A DNA stretch of 34,856 bases. Origin: Bacteroidota bacterium (GTDB lineage: Bacteria > Bacteroidota > Bacteroidia > Bacteroidales > B18-G4). The position numbers and the translations under genes are program-made. How positions within the stretch are numbered: position 1 is the first letter of the stretch; every line of letters starts with the position of its first letter. The DNA is taken from NCBI GenBank assembly GCA_018831055.1, contig JAHJRE010000204.1:1-34856 (forward strand). The letters are read 5' to 3'. Shown here piece after piece: positions 20,942 to 28,295 of this stretch. The notes beneath the pieces were generated by a model that made no database searches, was not told the DNA's origin, and saw only the letters and a program-made list of their open reading frames with translations.

Positions 20942-21874
20942 TCATCTTTTCTTATAAAACACTCCTCTCTCCCCTGTTTCACGCCGTATCTTCCCTTCCT
21001 CTTCCAGCACTCCCAGATATTTATTCACTTCATTGACATGGGTACCCAGGATCTGGGCAATATCATCTGCGGTGCAGGGCCGGCGGGCGATGGTTTCCAG
21101 GATGGCGCTTTCCATGTCGCTGCGGTATGACAGGAGCTCTTTGCGTTTGGGAGGGGAAGCGATGATCTCCACATTGTCGAGCCCCCAGTAATCGGCAATA
21201 GCCTGTAGTTCAACCATCTTTGCCGGACTGAGGCCTTTTTTCGTTCCCGGGCGGTCGAGGGTGTTCAACTGGATGCGGTCGGGACGGATCCTTTCAAAAG
21301 CAAGTTTAAGGGCGTAAAGGTTTTCTTCATCGTCGTTGTAGCCGGGCAGGATAAATACTTCCAGCCAGATCTGCCCGTGATATTCCTGTCTGAATTGTTC
21401 AAGCCCCGAGATAATTTCCTTCAGGATGATCTCATTTACCGGACGGTCAATCTTCCTGAAAGAACGCTCCAGTGCGCTGTCGAGAGAGGGAAGTATGATA
21501 TCGGCATGCAGCAGTTCCCGTCGGACCTGCTCGTTGAAAAAAAGGCTGCCATTGGTCAGCACCGCAACGGGTACCTCCGGCCAATGGGTTTTAATAAATT
21601 CCAATACTTCCCCGAAACGAATATTGAGGGTAGGTTCACCTGCCCCGGAAAACGTTATGTAATCCGGCCGGGGGTTCTTTTCCATGAAATCGCGCAGTTC
21701 GCGCATTACTTCATCTACCGGGACATACTCGCGGCGCGTTGCCGTGTGATCGGTGGTTGCCCCGCATTCGCAATAAACGCAATTGTATGTACAGACCTTA
21801 TGCGGGATAAGATCAACACCCAGCGACATACCGAGGCGCCGGGATGGAACAGGTCCAAACAAATATTTATACAT
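20942..21874 (-). CDS. COG0731 radical SAM protein with C-terminal winged helix
   Basis: A 310-residue cytoplasmic protein. FGPVPSRRLGMSLGVD near the N-terminus is the hallmark of COG0731, and CTYNCVYC (CX3CX2C) follows at about residues 28-35, with the SAM-binding ITFSGAGEPTLN and LTNGSL motifs. COG0731 proteins are related to TYW1-type wybutosine enzymes, but most bacterial members have no known substrate. Residues about 253-308 form a winged-helix domain (ILETIARRPCTADDIAQILG, VNKYLGVLEEEGKIRRET, then GVFYKK), so it may bind nucleic acid or act as a sensor. It starts 7 bp after the CGGC gene stop, so the two are cotranscribed. Confidence 0.9.
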   Translation of the reverse strand: MYKYLFGPVPSRRLGMSLGVDLIPHKVCTYNCVYCECGATTDHTATRREYVPVDEVMRELRDFMEKNPRPDYITFSGAGEPTLNIRFGEVLEFIKTHWPEVPVAVLTNGSLFFNEQVRRELLHADIILPSLDSALERSFRKIDRPVNEIILKEIISGLEQFRQEYHGQIWLEVFILPGYNDDEENLYALKLAFERIRPDRIQLNTLDRPGTKKGLSPAKMVELQAIADYWGLDNVEIIASPPKRKELLSYRSDMESAILETIARRPCTADDIAQILGTHVNEVNKYLGVLEEEGKIRRETGERGVFYKKR

Positions 21875-21881
21875 CGTTGTC

Positions 21882-22331
21882 CTAATTGTAAGCCAGACGG
21901 GTTTCCTCGTCAGTCATCGTCAGAGCGGTCATTTTTTTCCATTCTTCTGAATTCCAGGTACCCATGTTTTCGTGAGTGATCCTGTATTTTTCAGGAATAG
22001 GATGTGTACCCAGGATGACGCGAACCTCATACTTTTCCTGGATAAAATCCCGGAAATGCTGAATATACGGGCAAGGAGGATAACCGACCAGGAACCCTGT
22101 GGCCAAATGTATGTATTCTGCACCGTTTTTGATCATCTCCTGTGGAGTGTATTCAATATTTCCACCCGGACACCCCCTGCAGGTCGTGTAACCTACCAGT
22201 TCAAGTTCGTCGTCCTTGCTGTAAATGCTGAAGGCACCTTCCCGGTTTTTCATGGAACGGAAGCATTTGCCACCGGCACAATCCCGGTAACGGTCACAGA
22301 TAATAATTCCGATTTTGATGTTTTTTGACAT
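21882..22331 (-). CDS. CGGC domain-containing metal-binding protein
   Basis: A 149-residue cytoplasmic protein. Cysteines cluster as CDRYRDCAGGKCFRS (about residues 12-26) and TTCRGCPGGN (about 52-61), with later YPPCPYI and GTHPIP. This is the CGGC domain (Pfam PF08821), found in anaerobes and thought to bind metal or an iron-sulfur centre; no reaction is known. I chose the ATG at 22331: an in-frame ATG at 22412 would add 27 residues partly encoded by the heptad repeat region and not like the family. It lies in a run of redox and metal proteins on the same strand and directly precedes the COG0731 radical SAM gene. Confidence 0.88.
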   Translation of the reverse strand: MSKNIKIGIIICDRYRDCAGGKCFRSMKNREGAFSIYSKDDELELVGYTTCRGCPGGNIEYTPQEMIKNGAEYIHLATGFLVGYPPCPYIQHFRDFIQEKYEVRVILGTHPIPEKYRITHENMGTWNSEEWKKMTALTMTDEETRLAYN

Positions 22332-22389
22332 TTTGATAACAAATAACAATGGTTGATAATAACATATGAGATGGTGAATATAATGCTGT

Positions 22390-22468
22390 AAGCTGCAAGC
22401 TGCAAGCTGCAAGTTACAAGTTTCAAGTTGCAGGTTGCAGCCTGTAACCTGTAACTTGCAACCTGCGG
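22390..22468. repeat. Inverted heptad repeat array (AAGYTRC / CYTGYAA type)
   Basis: Seven units in one orientation (AAGCTGC three times, AAGTTAC, AAGTTTC, AAGTTGC, AGGTTGC), a 2-bp AG junction, then four in the other (CCTGTAA twice, CTTGCAA, CCTGCGG). Phase is exact in each half and the halves can pair as an imperfect hairpin. It lies in the 202-bp gap 22332-22533 between the CGGC and flavoprotein genes; the remainder of that gap shows nothing else. Confidence 0.88.
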
Positions 22469-22533
22469 CTATTTATTGTTCGTTCGCAATAATCCAATCG
22501 TTTATTTTCACGCGTAACATTTCTTCCCGGTTA

Positions 22534-23898
22534 TCACACCGGGACAGCGAACACGATTTTCGAGCATGCGTTTTCTGCTGCTTTTATCAACGGGTATCCT
22601 GCAGGGGATGCCGTCAGAAGCGGGTGTGTGCCGATCTGTGCCGTTAGCAGTGAATTGATGGTCATACGGTTCTCAATTATGATCCCCAGGGTATTGATAA
22701 GTTCTCCAACGGAAAGTCCACCCGACACTTCCCCACCGAGAATAACACCGGATTCCCTCGCAACTACCAGCTTAACAAATTGCTTATGGGTATCTGCAAA
22801 TGCACCGGGATGCCGGTCAATACCTTCGAAAACACCGGTAACAATGTCAAATCCTTCTTTTCGTGCAATGGTTTCGGTGAGGCCGGCTACACCGAATCCT
22901 GTATTGCCCAAAGCAGTAGAGAAGATAGATATGGTACCGCTAAAGGTTTTTATTGCAGAAAGTTTAAAGAGGTTCATACCGGCGATCCTGGCTTCGGCAC
23001 AGGCAGTGGAGGCCAGCATGATCGGACAGGGTTTGCGGGTAACAAAATCACGCTTTTCGGCACAATCTCCTACCGCAAAGATATCCGGATCTGAGGTACG
23101 CATGTATTCATCCACTTTAATGAAGCCCATGTCGCTAATAGGGAGACCTGCTTGTTTAGCCAGTGTGGAGTTTGGCTTATAGCCAAGTGAAAGGATTATT
23201 GCATCTGCTTCCATTTTATCGCCATTTTCAAGGACGATTCCCTCCGCCTTCGTATTTCCGTAAATCTCCTTTACAGTTAGTCCGGTAAGCACCTTAACGC
23301 CTCTATCCTTCAGGATGGCTTCTGCTTTAATGGATATATCTTCGTCGAAGGCTAGTCCAAGGACATTTGGCAGCTTTTCCACAAGAGTAACATCTTTACC
23401 AACTTTATTCAGTTCATCGGATATTTCCACCCCGATAAAGCCTGCCCCGATGGTGATGATTTTTTTGCAATCTTTTAATTTATTTTGCATTTCATCGAGA
23501 TACACCTTGTTTTTAGGAACGGTAAAGACATAATCCAGGTCGGCACCCTTAAGCCATGCCGGTTGGCAAGGCAATGAGCCGGTACCGATCACCAGTTTCT
23601 CAAAACGTATCGTCTCCCCTTTCCTGAGGCTGGCAGTTTTCTTTTCCCGGTTGATCTCTGTGACTTCATCGAAAATAGTTTTGATACCCATTGCCTCAAA
23701 TGATTTTTCTGCAGGCATTATATCCTTTTCAGAAGAACCGACGGTCCCAAAGATATAAGGAATACCACAGGGCACCAGGGTAGTGGGCATAAGAGTCACC
23801 ACTACAAATTCCTTGTCGGGATAAACCCGTTTACCGGTAGTAGCCGCCACAAGCCCCGCGGCGCTGCTGCCTATAACCAAAACGTCTGTTTTCATCAT
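22534..23898 (-). CDS. FAD-dependent CoA-disulfide reductase / NADH oxidase-like protein
   Basis: A 454-residue pyridine nucleotide-disulfide oxidoreductase. The N-terminal FAD motif is VIGSSAAG (8-15). The single active-site cysteine is Cys44 in LVPCGIPY, the position used by CoA-disulfide reductases, NADH oxidases and NAD(P)H polysulfide reductases, unlike the CxxxxC pair of glutathione or lipoamide reductases. A second Rossmann motif, ITIGAGFIGVEISDEL, binds NAD(P)H, and DPDIFAVGDCAE binds FAD. The C-terminal dimerisation domain is complete. It reduces CoA disulfide, polysulfide, persulfide or oxygen; I cannot choose. It starts 11 bp downstream of the zinc-ribbon gene and ends the DUF134-led unit. 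Confidence 0.9.
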   Translation of the reverse strand: MMKTDVLVIGSSAAGLVAATTGKRVYPDKEFVVVTLMPTTLVPCGIPYIFGTVGSSEKDIMPAEKSFEAMGIKTIFDEVTEINREKKTASLRKGETIRFEKLVIGTGSLPCQPAWLKGADLDYVFTVPKNKVYLDEMQNKLKDCKKIITIGAGFIGVEISDELNKVGKDVTLVEKLPNVLGLAFDEDISIKAEAILKDRGVKVLTGLTVKEIYGNTKAEGIVLENGDKMEADAIILSLGYKPNSTLAKQAGLPISDMGFIKVDEYMRTSDPDIFAVGDCAEKRDFVTRKPCPIMLASTACAEARIAGMNLFKLSAIKTFSGTISIFSTALGNTGFGVAGLTETIARKEGFDIVTGVFEGIDRHPGAFADTHKQFVKLVVARESGVILGGEVSGGLSVGELINTLGIIIENRMTINSLLTAQIGTHPLLTASPAGYPLIKAAENACSKIVFAVPV

Positions 23899-23909
23899 AA
23901 AATTGAATT

Positions 23910-24182
23910 TTATTGATTTGTTTTTCCTGACTTTTTAGCCAGCAATTCCTCTCTGATCATGGTATGTCCGCATTTGGGGCACTTCAGGGTTGTACATTTC
24001 ACTCCCTGTGTGTGGGGTACTTTTTCTCCGCATTTTGCGCAAACACAGAAACCACCGGGGCCAAAGCTCCCGCCTTTATTCCTGCCTTTTCCCCCTCCTT
24101 GTCCTAAACCTTTTCCTGGATACATGTCGTAATTTTTAATTTTTAATTCAAAATTGTTACCACAATAGTCACAATAGGGCAC
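23910..24182 (-). CDS. Small zinc-ribbon protein
   Basis: A 90-residue cysteine-rich protein. The core is CVCAKCGEKVPHTQG followed by CTTLKCPKCGHTMIRE: a zinc ribbon with CxxC pairs at 48/51 and 68/71 plus C46 and C63. A Gly/Lys-rich linker (about 22-45) precedes it. With a GTG start at 24182, the N-terminus adds PYCDYCG, a further CxxC, and leaves 7 bp to the upstream gene. With the ATG at 24125 the protein has 71 residues and the extra stretch is non-coding, which is possible because that stretch is repetitive. Similar small ribbons occur beside DUF134, DUF5320 and NifX-like genes in anaerobes. Likely a metal-binding accessory; function unknown. Confidence 0.7.
   Translation of the reverse strand: MPYCDYCGNNFELKIKNYDMYPGKGLGQGGGKGRNKGGSFGPGGFCVCAKCGEKVPHTQGVKCTTLKCPKCGHTMIREELLAKKSGKTNQ
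24130..24157. repeat. Short AT-rich heptad run (TAATTTT)
   Basis: TAATTTT twice, TAATTCA, then AAATTGT follow one another with a 7-bp period. Next to it, CACAATAGT, CACAATAGGG and CACAATAGAG (24161-24189) form an irregular direct repeat. Both lie over the questionable N-terminal extension of the zinc-ribbon gene. Short and AT-rich, so chance is possible. Confidence 0.5.
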
Positions 24183-24189
24183 AATAGAG

Positions 24190-24477
24190 TTAAATACCTT
24201 TATCTTTATCCTTCAGCTGTTTCTCAAGTTCCGCAAGGTAATCTTTCAGCATCCTGATTTCATTTTCCAGGAAAGATTTTTCATCACCATACCAATTGGT
24301 ATAGCGTCCAAAGCCGCGGCCCCTTCCAAATCCATACCCCTGAAAGCCTCTTCCTCGTCCCCATGCAAAAGGCGGGGCGGCAAAGCCCTTGTTTTCATTG
24401 TTACCGGCGCAGTATCCCCTGCGTCTTCCGGTCATTGGGCCATTCCCCGATGGTCCTGTACGGTCAAATCCCGGCAT
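24190..24477 (-). CDS. DUF5320 family protein
   Basis: A 95-residue protein starting MPGFDRTGPSGNGPMTGRRRGYC, the family hallmark of DUF5320. A Gly/Arg/Phe-rich middle (about 38-62, GRGRGFQGYGFGRGRGFGRY) is followed by a predicted coiled coil (about 67-92, EKSFLENEIRMLKDYLAELEKQLKDK). I chose the ATG at 24477 because a strong AAGGAGG lies 5-6 bp upstream and the family signature begins there; an ATG at 24540 is possible but overlaps the DUF134 gene more. The gene overlaps the DUF134 end by 14 bp. Family members sit near NifX-like and Mrp/NBP35 ATPase genes in anaerobes. Function unknown. Confidence 0.85.
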   Translation of the reverse strand: MPGFDRTGPSGNGPMTGRRRGYCAGNNENKGFAAPPFAWGRGRGFQGYGFGRGRGFGRYTNWYGDEKSFLENEIRMLKDYLAELEKQLKDKDKGI

Positions 24478-24934
24478 AATTACCTCCTTTTTTACGGTTT
24501 CTGAAATTGCAGCAAGCCCCGTGACCAAATCCCCCGGCAAAACTCACCAGGTTGCTGGAGTGGCATTGCGGACACTCCGTCAATTGCTTTTCCATATTTG
24601 TTTTGAACATATAACCACAATTCTGGCAACGAATGATGTTGTTCCTGAAATGCACGTTACCACCGTCGATGCTCAGTAAACGCCCGTAAATCAGGAATTC
24701 TGCTACCTTTTTACGGGCATCTTCAATCAAGCGGGTGAAAGTAGAACGGGATATTTCCATCTCATCAGCTGCCTCGGCATGAGATAAACCCATAAAATCT
24801 GCCAGCCGGAATGCCTCAAATTCATCAAGAGAAAGTTGAATTCTTTCTAAGTCAACTCCTTTGATGCCGGTTGGCTTGAACTCCGAAAAAACAGGTGGCT
24901 CATGGACAATTCTATCGCTTTTTGGTCGGGGCAT
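24464..24934 (-). CDS. DUF134 (UPF0251) predicted DNA-binding protein with zinc ribbon
   Basis: A 156-residue predicted regulator. MPRPKSDRIV and the stretch IQLSLDEFEAFRLADFMGLSHAEAADEMEISRSTFTRLIEDARKKVAE (about 32-79) are typical of DUF134, with a sigma-region-4-like helix-turn-helix at about 50-75. The C-terminal part adds a zinc ribbon, C103xxC106 and C121xxC124, and ends in a Cys/Gly-rich tail (GHGACCNF) that might sense metal or redox state. It is the first gene of a unit with the DUF5320, zinc-ribbon and flavoprotein genes. A promoter with an internal near-palindrome lies just upstream, so self-regulation is likely. Targets elsewhere are unknown. Confidence 0.9.
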   Translation of the reverse strand: MPRPKSDRIVHEPPVFSEFKPTGIKGVDLERIQLSLDEFEAFRLADFMGLSHAEAADEMEISRSTFTRLIEDARKKVAEFLIYGRLLSIDGGNVHFRNNIIRCQNCGYMFKTNMEKQLTECPQCHSSNLVSFAGGFGHGACCNFRNRKKGGNYAGI

Positions 24935-24948
24935 ATATTAGTTTTTCG

Positions 24949-24979
24949 CAAAAATAATGAACATATGCTCAAAATGCAA
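24949..24979 (-). promoter_or_regulatory. Promoter and operator candidate of the DUF134 operon
   Basis: On the minus strand a -33 TTG (24979-24977) and an exact -7 TATTTTTG (24956-24949) are 20 bp apart, as expected for Bacteroidota promoters. The spacer contains TGAGCATATGTTCA (24971-24958), a 14-bp near-perfect palindrome around CATATG with one mismatched pair. The start codon lies 15 bp after the -7 box. The place of the palindrome suits a repressor that blocks polymerase, most simply DUF134 itself. Confidence 0.6.
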
Positions 24980-25077
24980 GTTTTTTTTAGTATCGTAAAT
25001 CAGTTTATAAGTAAAGCGTATTTCATAATAATTAAACAGGATTTGCGTATATTACGAAACCAATCCATAACAACCTC

Positions 25078-27093
25078 ATGAAGAAAGCAATCCTTTTAAC
25101 CCCATTTATTCTGATGTTCCTGTTTGCCGCATCTCAAGTTCCGGTTGACCATAATCAGCACTTCATGGAAATCAGGAAAGCATTGCAGGTTGAAGGGAGC
25201 AGGTTGCAGGTTAAAGGGAGCGACCTGCACATTCCCAGTTCCCCAGTTCCCAGCACCCCAATTCCCAGCTCCCAGCCCCCCAGCCCCCAGCCCCCCAGTT
25301 CCCTCTCCCCTTATTTTTCCCTCCAGAAAACCCTTTTATCCATCCCGGAAGTTGCTTCACCGGGCAGAAATCGTTCCGGGGATACCTTGTACATTGGGAT
25401 CACATCAGGAGAAGTATATCAAATCACCGGAACATGGTTTTTTCCCGGAACAATAGTGTTATTGAATAATGGTATATTACGGTTTCGCCATGCCGAGGCC
25501 ACAATCCTGGGGAACATCATCGCTTTTGGAAGTGGTCGTATGGAAGCGGATTCTTCGGTATTGCATTTTCCCCAGGAATTCTTTTATCAGCGTTCATTGT
25601 TTTTCCTGGAAAACTCGGCTGCCACTATTTGCAACACTACCCTCGATTTTGGCGGGCTTGTGCATAATATAGCCGTTGCCCAGAGTGCTTCGATGCTGTT
25701 CGAAAACGTCACCAAACCTGATTTTTCCACGGTTGGCTTATACAAGGGAGGTGAAATTGTAATAGATGGTATTGACCTTGCCGGGGAATTCATTATGCAG
25801 GACAATGGCCGTCTTAGCATCAGTAATGCAGAAACAGTATTGGTTTGGCACCAGTTTGATGATCATGCAGAAATTGACTTTAGTTTTCCGGATGGAATGC
25901 AGGTAGGCGCCTATGTTTTTGATACACTTCAGAGCGGAGTTCAGGGAGTGGATTATCAAGTCCTGCTCAGCAACTGTGCTGATGTTATGTGGGGGCTGAT
26001 GCCTTCTAAGGGATCGGATGTGACCATAAGCCAATCAGACTTGCGTACAATAGGCCTTTGGTTTGTTGATGATGACGAGAATGAGGTTTCGGGTTTTGTA
26101 AACAATTCCTTTTATCAGGATTTTACAGCACCATTATCAGACAGGAACCTGCACCTGCAGGATTGCAATGTGCAAACATGGAGTATTTATGCCTTTGACC
26201 GGGCTGTTCTGGATATCACCGGTTGTATGCTTGGCGAAGTCGGTACCATGGGTAGTTCTTCGGTAAATGGCCAGACTTTTACCGTTGATGGGACGGGTGG
26301 TTATGTGTTTGTAAGCGACACGAGCCTGTTTATTTCAGTCTTTGCACCATTTATTTCATCTCTCAGAACGAGTGGGAATGCCGTAGCGCTTTACGCATAC
26401 TCCAGCCTTGTTAACGGAACCATAACCGCGCTGAATAATTCGATACTGATTCTGGTGCAATCGTCATTCCCCGGGGTACCGGAACCAAGAGACCACGCAG
26501 TGATCTGGAACACGGCCATCACCGGACCGGGCAAAGCAATTATCAATAGTACGGTTGATATTACCGGTTCTGTATGGATTGATAAAGGAATTGGTTCCCT
26601 GTTGATGGATTTCAGCCATTATGATGTGTATTACAATACCGCCACTGATACTTCCTGGAAACTTATTTCAGGTTACAACACCAATGAAATCAGGAATGGC
26701 ATTTTAGCAAGCTGGAATACATCCGGAATGGAAACGGGGTCTTATCAGATAAAAACCGATCTGTTTGATGACCAGGGGTTTTATGTCAGTTGCACTGCAC
26801 CTGTTGTCTTATTACCTGAATACATGGGTACCGGAGAGATCAGTGAAGATGACCTTATCCTTTTTCCCAATCCGGTAAATGACAGGCTTAGTATTCATTT
26901 CAGAAAGCCGGTTGATGATGGAGCTATGATATATATAACGGATGCCGGAGGTAAGATGGTGAAGTACGTAGGAAAATATGACAGGCAAACTACTATCATT
27001 ATTGAATGTGGTGATTTATCGAAGGGCATTTATTATGTTTTGATCGATCTCGGGCATAAAAAGATAATCAGAAAGTTTATTTTTGCCGGGTAA
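25078..27093 (+). CDS. T9SS-exported protein with beta-helix-like body
   Basis: A 671-residue exported protein. Signal peptide about residues 1-19 (ends LFAASQ). A low-complexity Pro/Ser linker (about 37-80) is encoded by a repeat insertion. Residues about 95-580 carry repeated short strands with turns (ILRFRHAEATILGNIIAFGSGRMEA, AATICNTTLDFGG, SALFENV-type rungs, NSILILVQSSF), suggesting a right-handed beta-helix like pectate-lyase-fold proteins. The last 75 residues (LFPNPVNDRLSIHF, then IYITDAGGKMV and GIYYVLIDLGHKKIIRKFIFAG) are a type A T9SS sorting domain, so the protein is secreted or anchored to the surface. No catalytic residues identified. The MFS gene follows 9 bp downstream. Confidence 0.85.
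   Translation: MKKAILLTPFILMFLFAASQVPVDHNQHFMEIRKALQVEGSRLQVKGSDLHIPSSPVPSTPIPSSQPPSPQPPSSLSPYFSLQKTLLSIPEVASPGRNRSGDTLYIGITSGEVYQITGTWFFPGTIVLLNNGILRFRHAEATILGNIIAFGSGRMEADSSVLHFPQEFFYQRSLFFLENSAATICNTTLDFGGLVHNIAVAQSASMLFENVTKPDFSTVGLYKGGEIVIDGIDLAGEFIMQDNGRLSISNAETVLVWHQFDDHAEIDFSFPDGMQVGAYVFDTLQSGVQGVDYQVLLSNCADVMWGLMPSKGSDVTISQSDLRTIGLWFVDDDENEVSGFVNNSFYQDFTAPLSDRNLHLQDCNVQTWSIYAFDRAVLDITGCMLGEVGTMGSSSVNGQTFTVDGTGGYVFVSDTSLFISVFAPFISSLRTSGNAVALYAYSSLVNGTITALNNSILILVQSSFPGVPEPRDHAVIWNTAITGPGKAIINSTVDITGSVWIDKGIGSLLMDFSHYDVYYNTATDTSWKLISGYNTNEIRNGILASWNTSGMETGSYQIKTDLFDDQGFYVSCTAPVVLLPEYMGTGEISEDDLILFPNPVNDRLSIHFRKPVDDGAMIYITDAGGKMVKYVGKYDRQTTIIIECGDLSKGIYYVLIDLGHKKIIRKFIFAG
25186..25313. 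repeat. In-frame repeat insertion within the T9SS gene
   Basis: Six 7-bp units at 25186-25227 (CAGGTTG, AAGGGAG, CAGGTTG, CAGGTTA, AAGGGAG, CGACCTG) are exactly 42 bp, hence 14 codons. They are followed by a C-rich array of CCAGTTC / CCAGCCC units with occasional 1-bp gains up to about 25313. The first part is the same CAGGTTR sequence as the intergenic arrays. Translation gives a Pro/Ser-rich linker between the signal peptide and the folded domain, where an insertion is tolerable. Confidence 0.85.
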
Positions 27094-27102
27094 TTCCCAA
27101 TC

Positions 27103-28266
27103 ATGCCAGAACAAAACAAATTCAGAATAGGTCCTGTTATTACCATTTCAATCGGGCATTTTCTGCATGATGTTTATTCTTCGTTCCTTGCTCCTATTCT
27201 GCCTCTGCTGATTGACAAACTGGGAATGACCTATTCCATGGTTGGAGTTCTTTCAACGCTTCAGCGTATTCCATCCTTACTAAACCCATTTATTGGGGTA
27301 CTTGCCGACAGGGTTGCCATGCGCTATCTGGTAATTTTAGCGCCGGCAGTAACTGCGACGGCCATGAGCCTGATCGGGGTAGCGCCATCCATTACGGTAC
27401 TGGCCATCCTCCTTTTTGTGATGGGGATCAGTTCAGCGTTGTTTCACGTCCCGGCACCTGTGATGATAAGAAAAGTATCCGGCAATAAGATCGGGCGGGG
27501 CATGGGCTGGTTTATGTTCGGAGGTGAGATGGCCAGAACTGCGGGACCGGTTGTTATACTTGGAGCGGTTTCCCTTTGGGGACTGGAAGGAACATATAAA
27601 CTAATACCCTTCGGGCTGGGGGCCACCCTAATCCTCTATTTTGCATTCCGGAACATACACATACGGGAAGATATGCAAAAAAGAGAAAACCACAGGGGTA
27701 TATGGAATACTCTCAGGCATCACAAGAAACTATTTATTGCCATTACTGGCTTCACATTTTTCATGTCCATCATGAAATCCAGCATGGTTACTTTCCTACC
27801 TACATACCTGAATCTCAGGGGAGAATCACTATGGATGAGCGGTATTTCATTGTCGGTGCTGGAGATTGCCGGAGCAGCAGGAGCTCTTTTTGCAGGAAGG
27901 CTTTCCGACCGCATTGGACGTAGTATTTCCCTGATGATCATTGCCATCGCTACCCCGTTTTTTATGCTGTTATTTCTTTTCGCAGCTAAAGCATGGTCGT
28001 TCCTGTTATTGATTTGCATCGGCCTTACCATGTTCAGTTCCACCCCCATACTGATGGCATTGATCCAGGAACATGCCAGTGAGAGGCCTGCATTTATGAA
28101 CAGTGTTTATATGACCATAAGCTTCTTCATAAGCGCATTCAATGTGATCACGATTGGCTTTATGAGCGACATCCTGGGAATGAACACAACCTTTATCTTT
28201 GCTGGATTACTGGCTTTCCTGGCCATACCCTTTACTTTCTTTATCCGTGGTCCACGAGCACGATAG
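27103..28266 (+). CDS. MFS transporter, fosmidomycin-resistance (Fsr) type
   Basis: A 387-residue membrane protein with about 12 hydrophobic segments. The opening ISIGHFLHDVYSSFLAPILPLLIDKLGMTYSMVGVLST is characteristic of the Fsr-like MFS group, with GHFxxDxYxxFLxPLLP. Further matches are GVLADR (loop 2-3, about 65-70), FHVPAPVMIRKVSG, GMGWFMFGGEMARTAGP and GRLSDRIGRS in the second half. Fsr proteins export fosmidomycin or related compounds, but most members have unknown substrates. It starts 9 bp after the T9SS gene. The stop codon overlaps the first of two -7-like boxes for the next unit. Confidence 0.9.
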   Translation: MPEQNKFRIGPVITISIGHFLHDVYSSFLAPILPLLIDKLGMTYSMVGVLSTLQRIPSLLNPFIGVLADRVAMRYLVILAPAVTATAMSLIGVAPSITVLAILLFVMGISSALFHVPAPVMIRKVSGNKIGRGMGWFMFGGEMARTAGPVVILGAVSLWGLEGTYKLIPFGLGATLILYFAFRNIHIREDMQKRENHRGIWNTLRHHKKLFIAITGFTFFMSIMKSSMVTFLPTYLNLRGESLWMSGISLSVLEIAGAAGALFAGRLSDRIGRSISLMIIAIATPFFMLLFLFAAKAWSFLLLICIGLTMFSSTPILMALIQEHASERPAFMNSVYMTISFFISAFNVITIGFMSDILGMNTTFIFAGLLAFLAIPFTFFIRGPRAR

Positions 28267-28279
28267 TTTTGTATATTTG
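28264..28279 (+). promoter_or_regulatory. Two adjacent -7 boxes before the unknown/rarA unit
   Basis: TAGTTTTG (28264-28271) and TATATTTG (28272-28279) both match TAnnTTTG and lie back to back, 16 bp before the ATG at 28296. No clear TTG is found 19-21 bp upstream of either. It suggests a separate promoter for the 484-residue protein and rarA although the MFS gene is close. Confidence 0.4.
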
Positions 28280-28295
28280 ACATGGAAAACGGCCT

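Noticed and set aside
22332-22412. Longer start for the CGGC protein
   Set aside because: The extra 27 residues are partly encoded by the heptad repeat region and precede the normal family start MSKN.
2204-22468. Heptad arrays as CRISPR arrays
   Set aside because: Units are 7 bp, contiguous and without spacers, and no cas gene is in the window.
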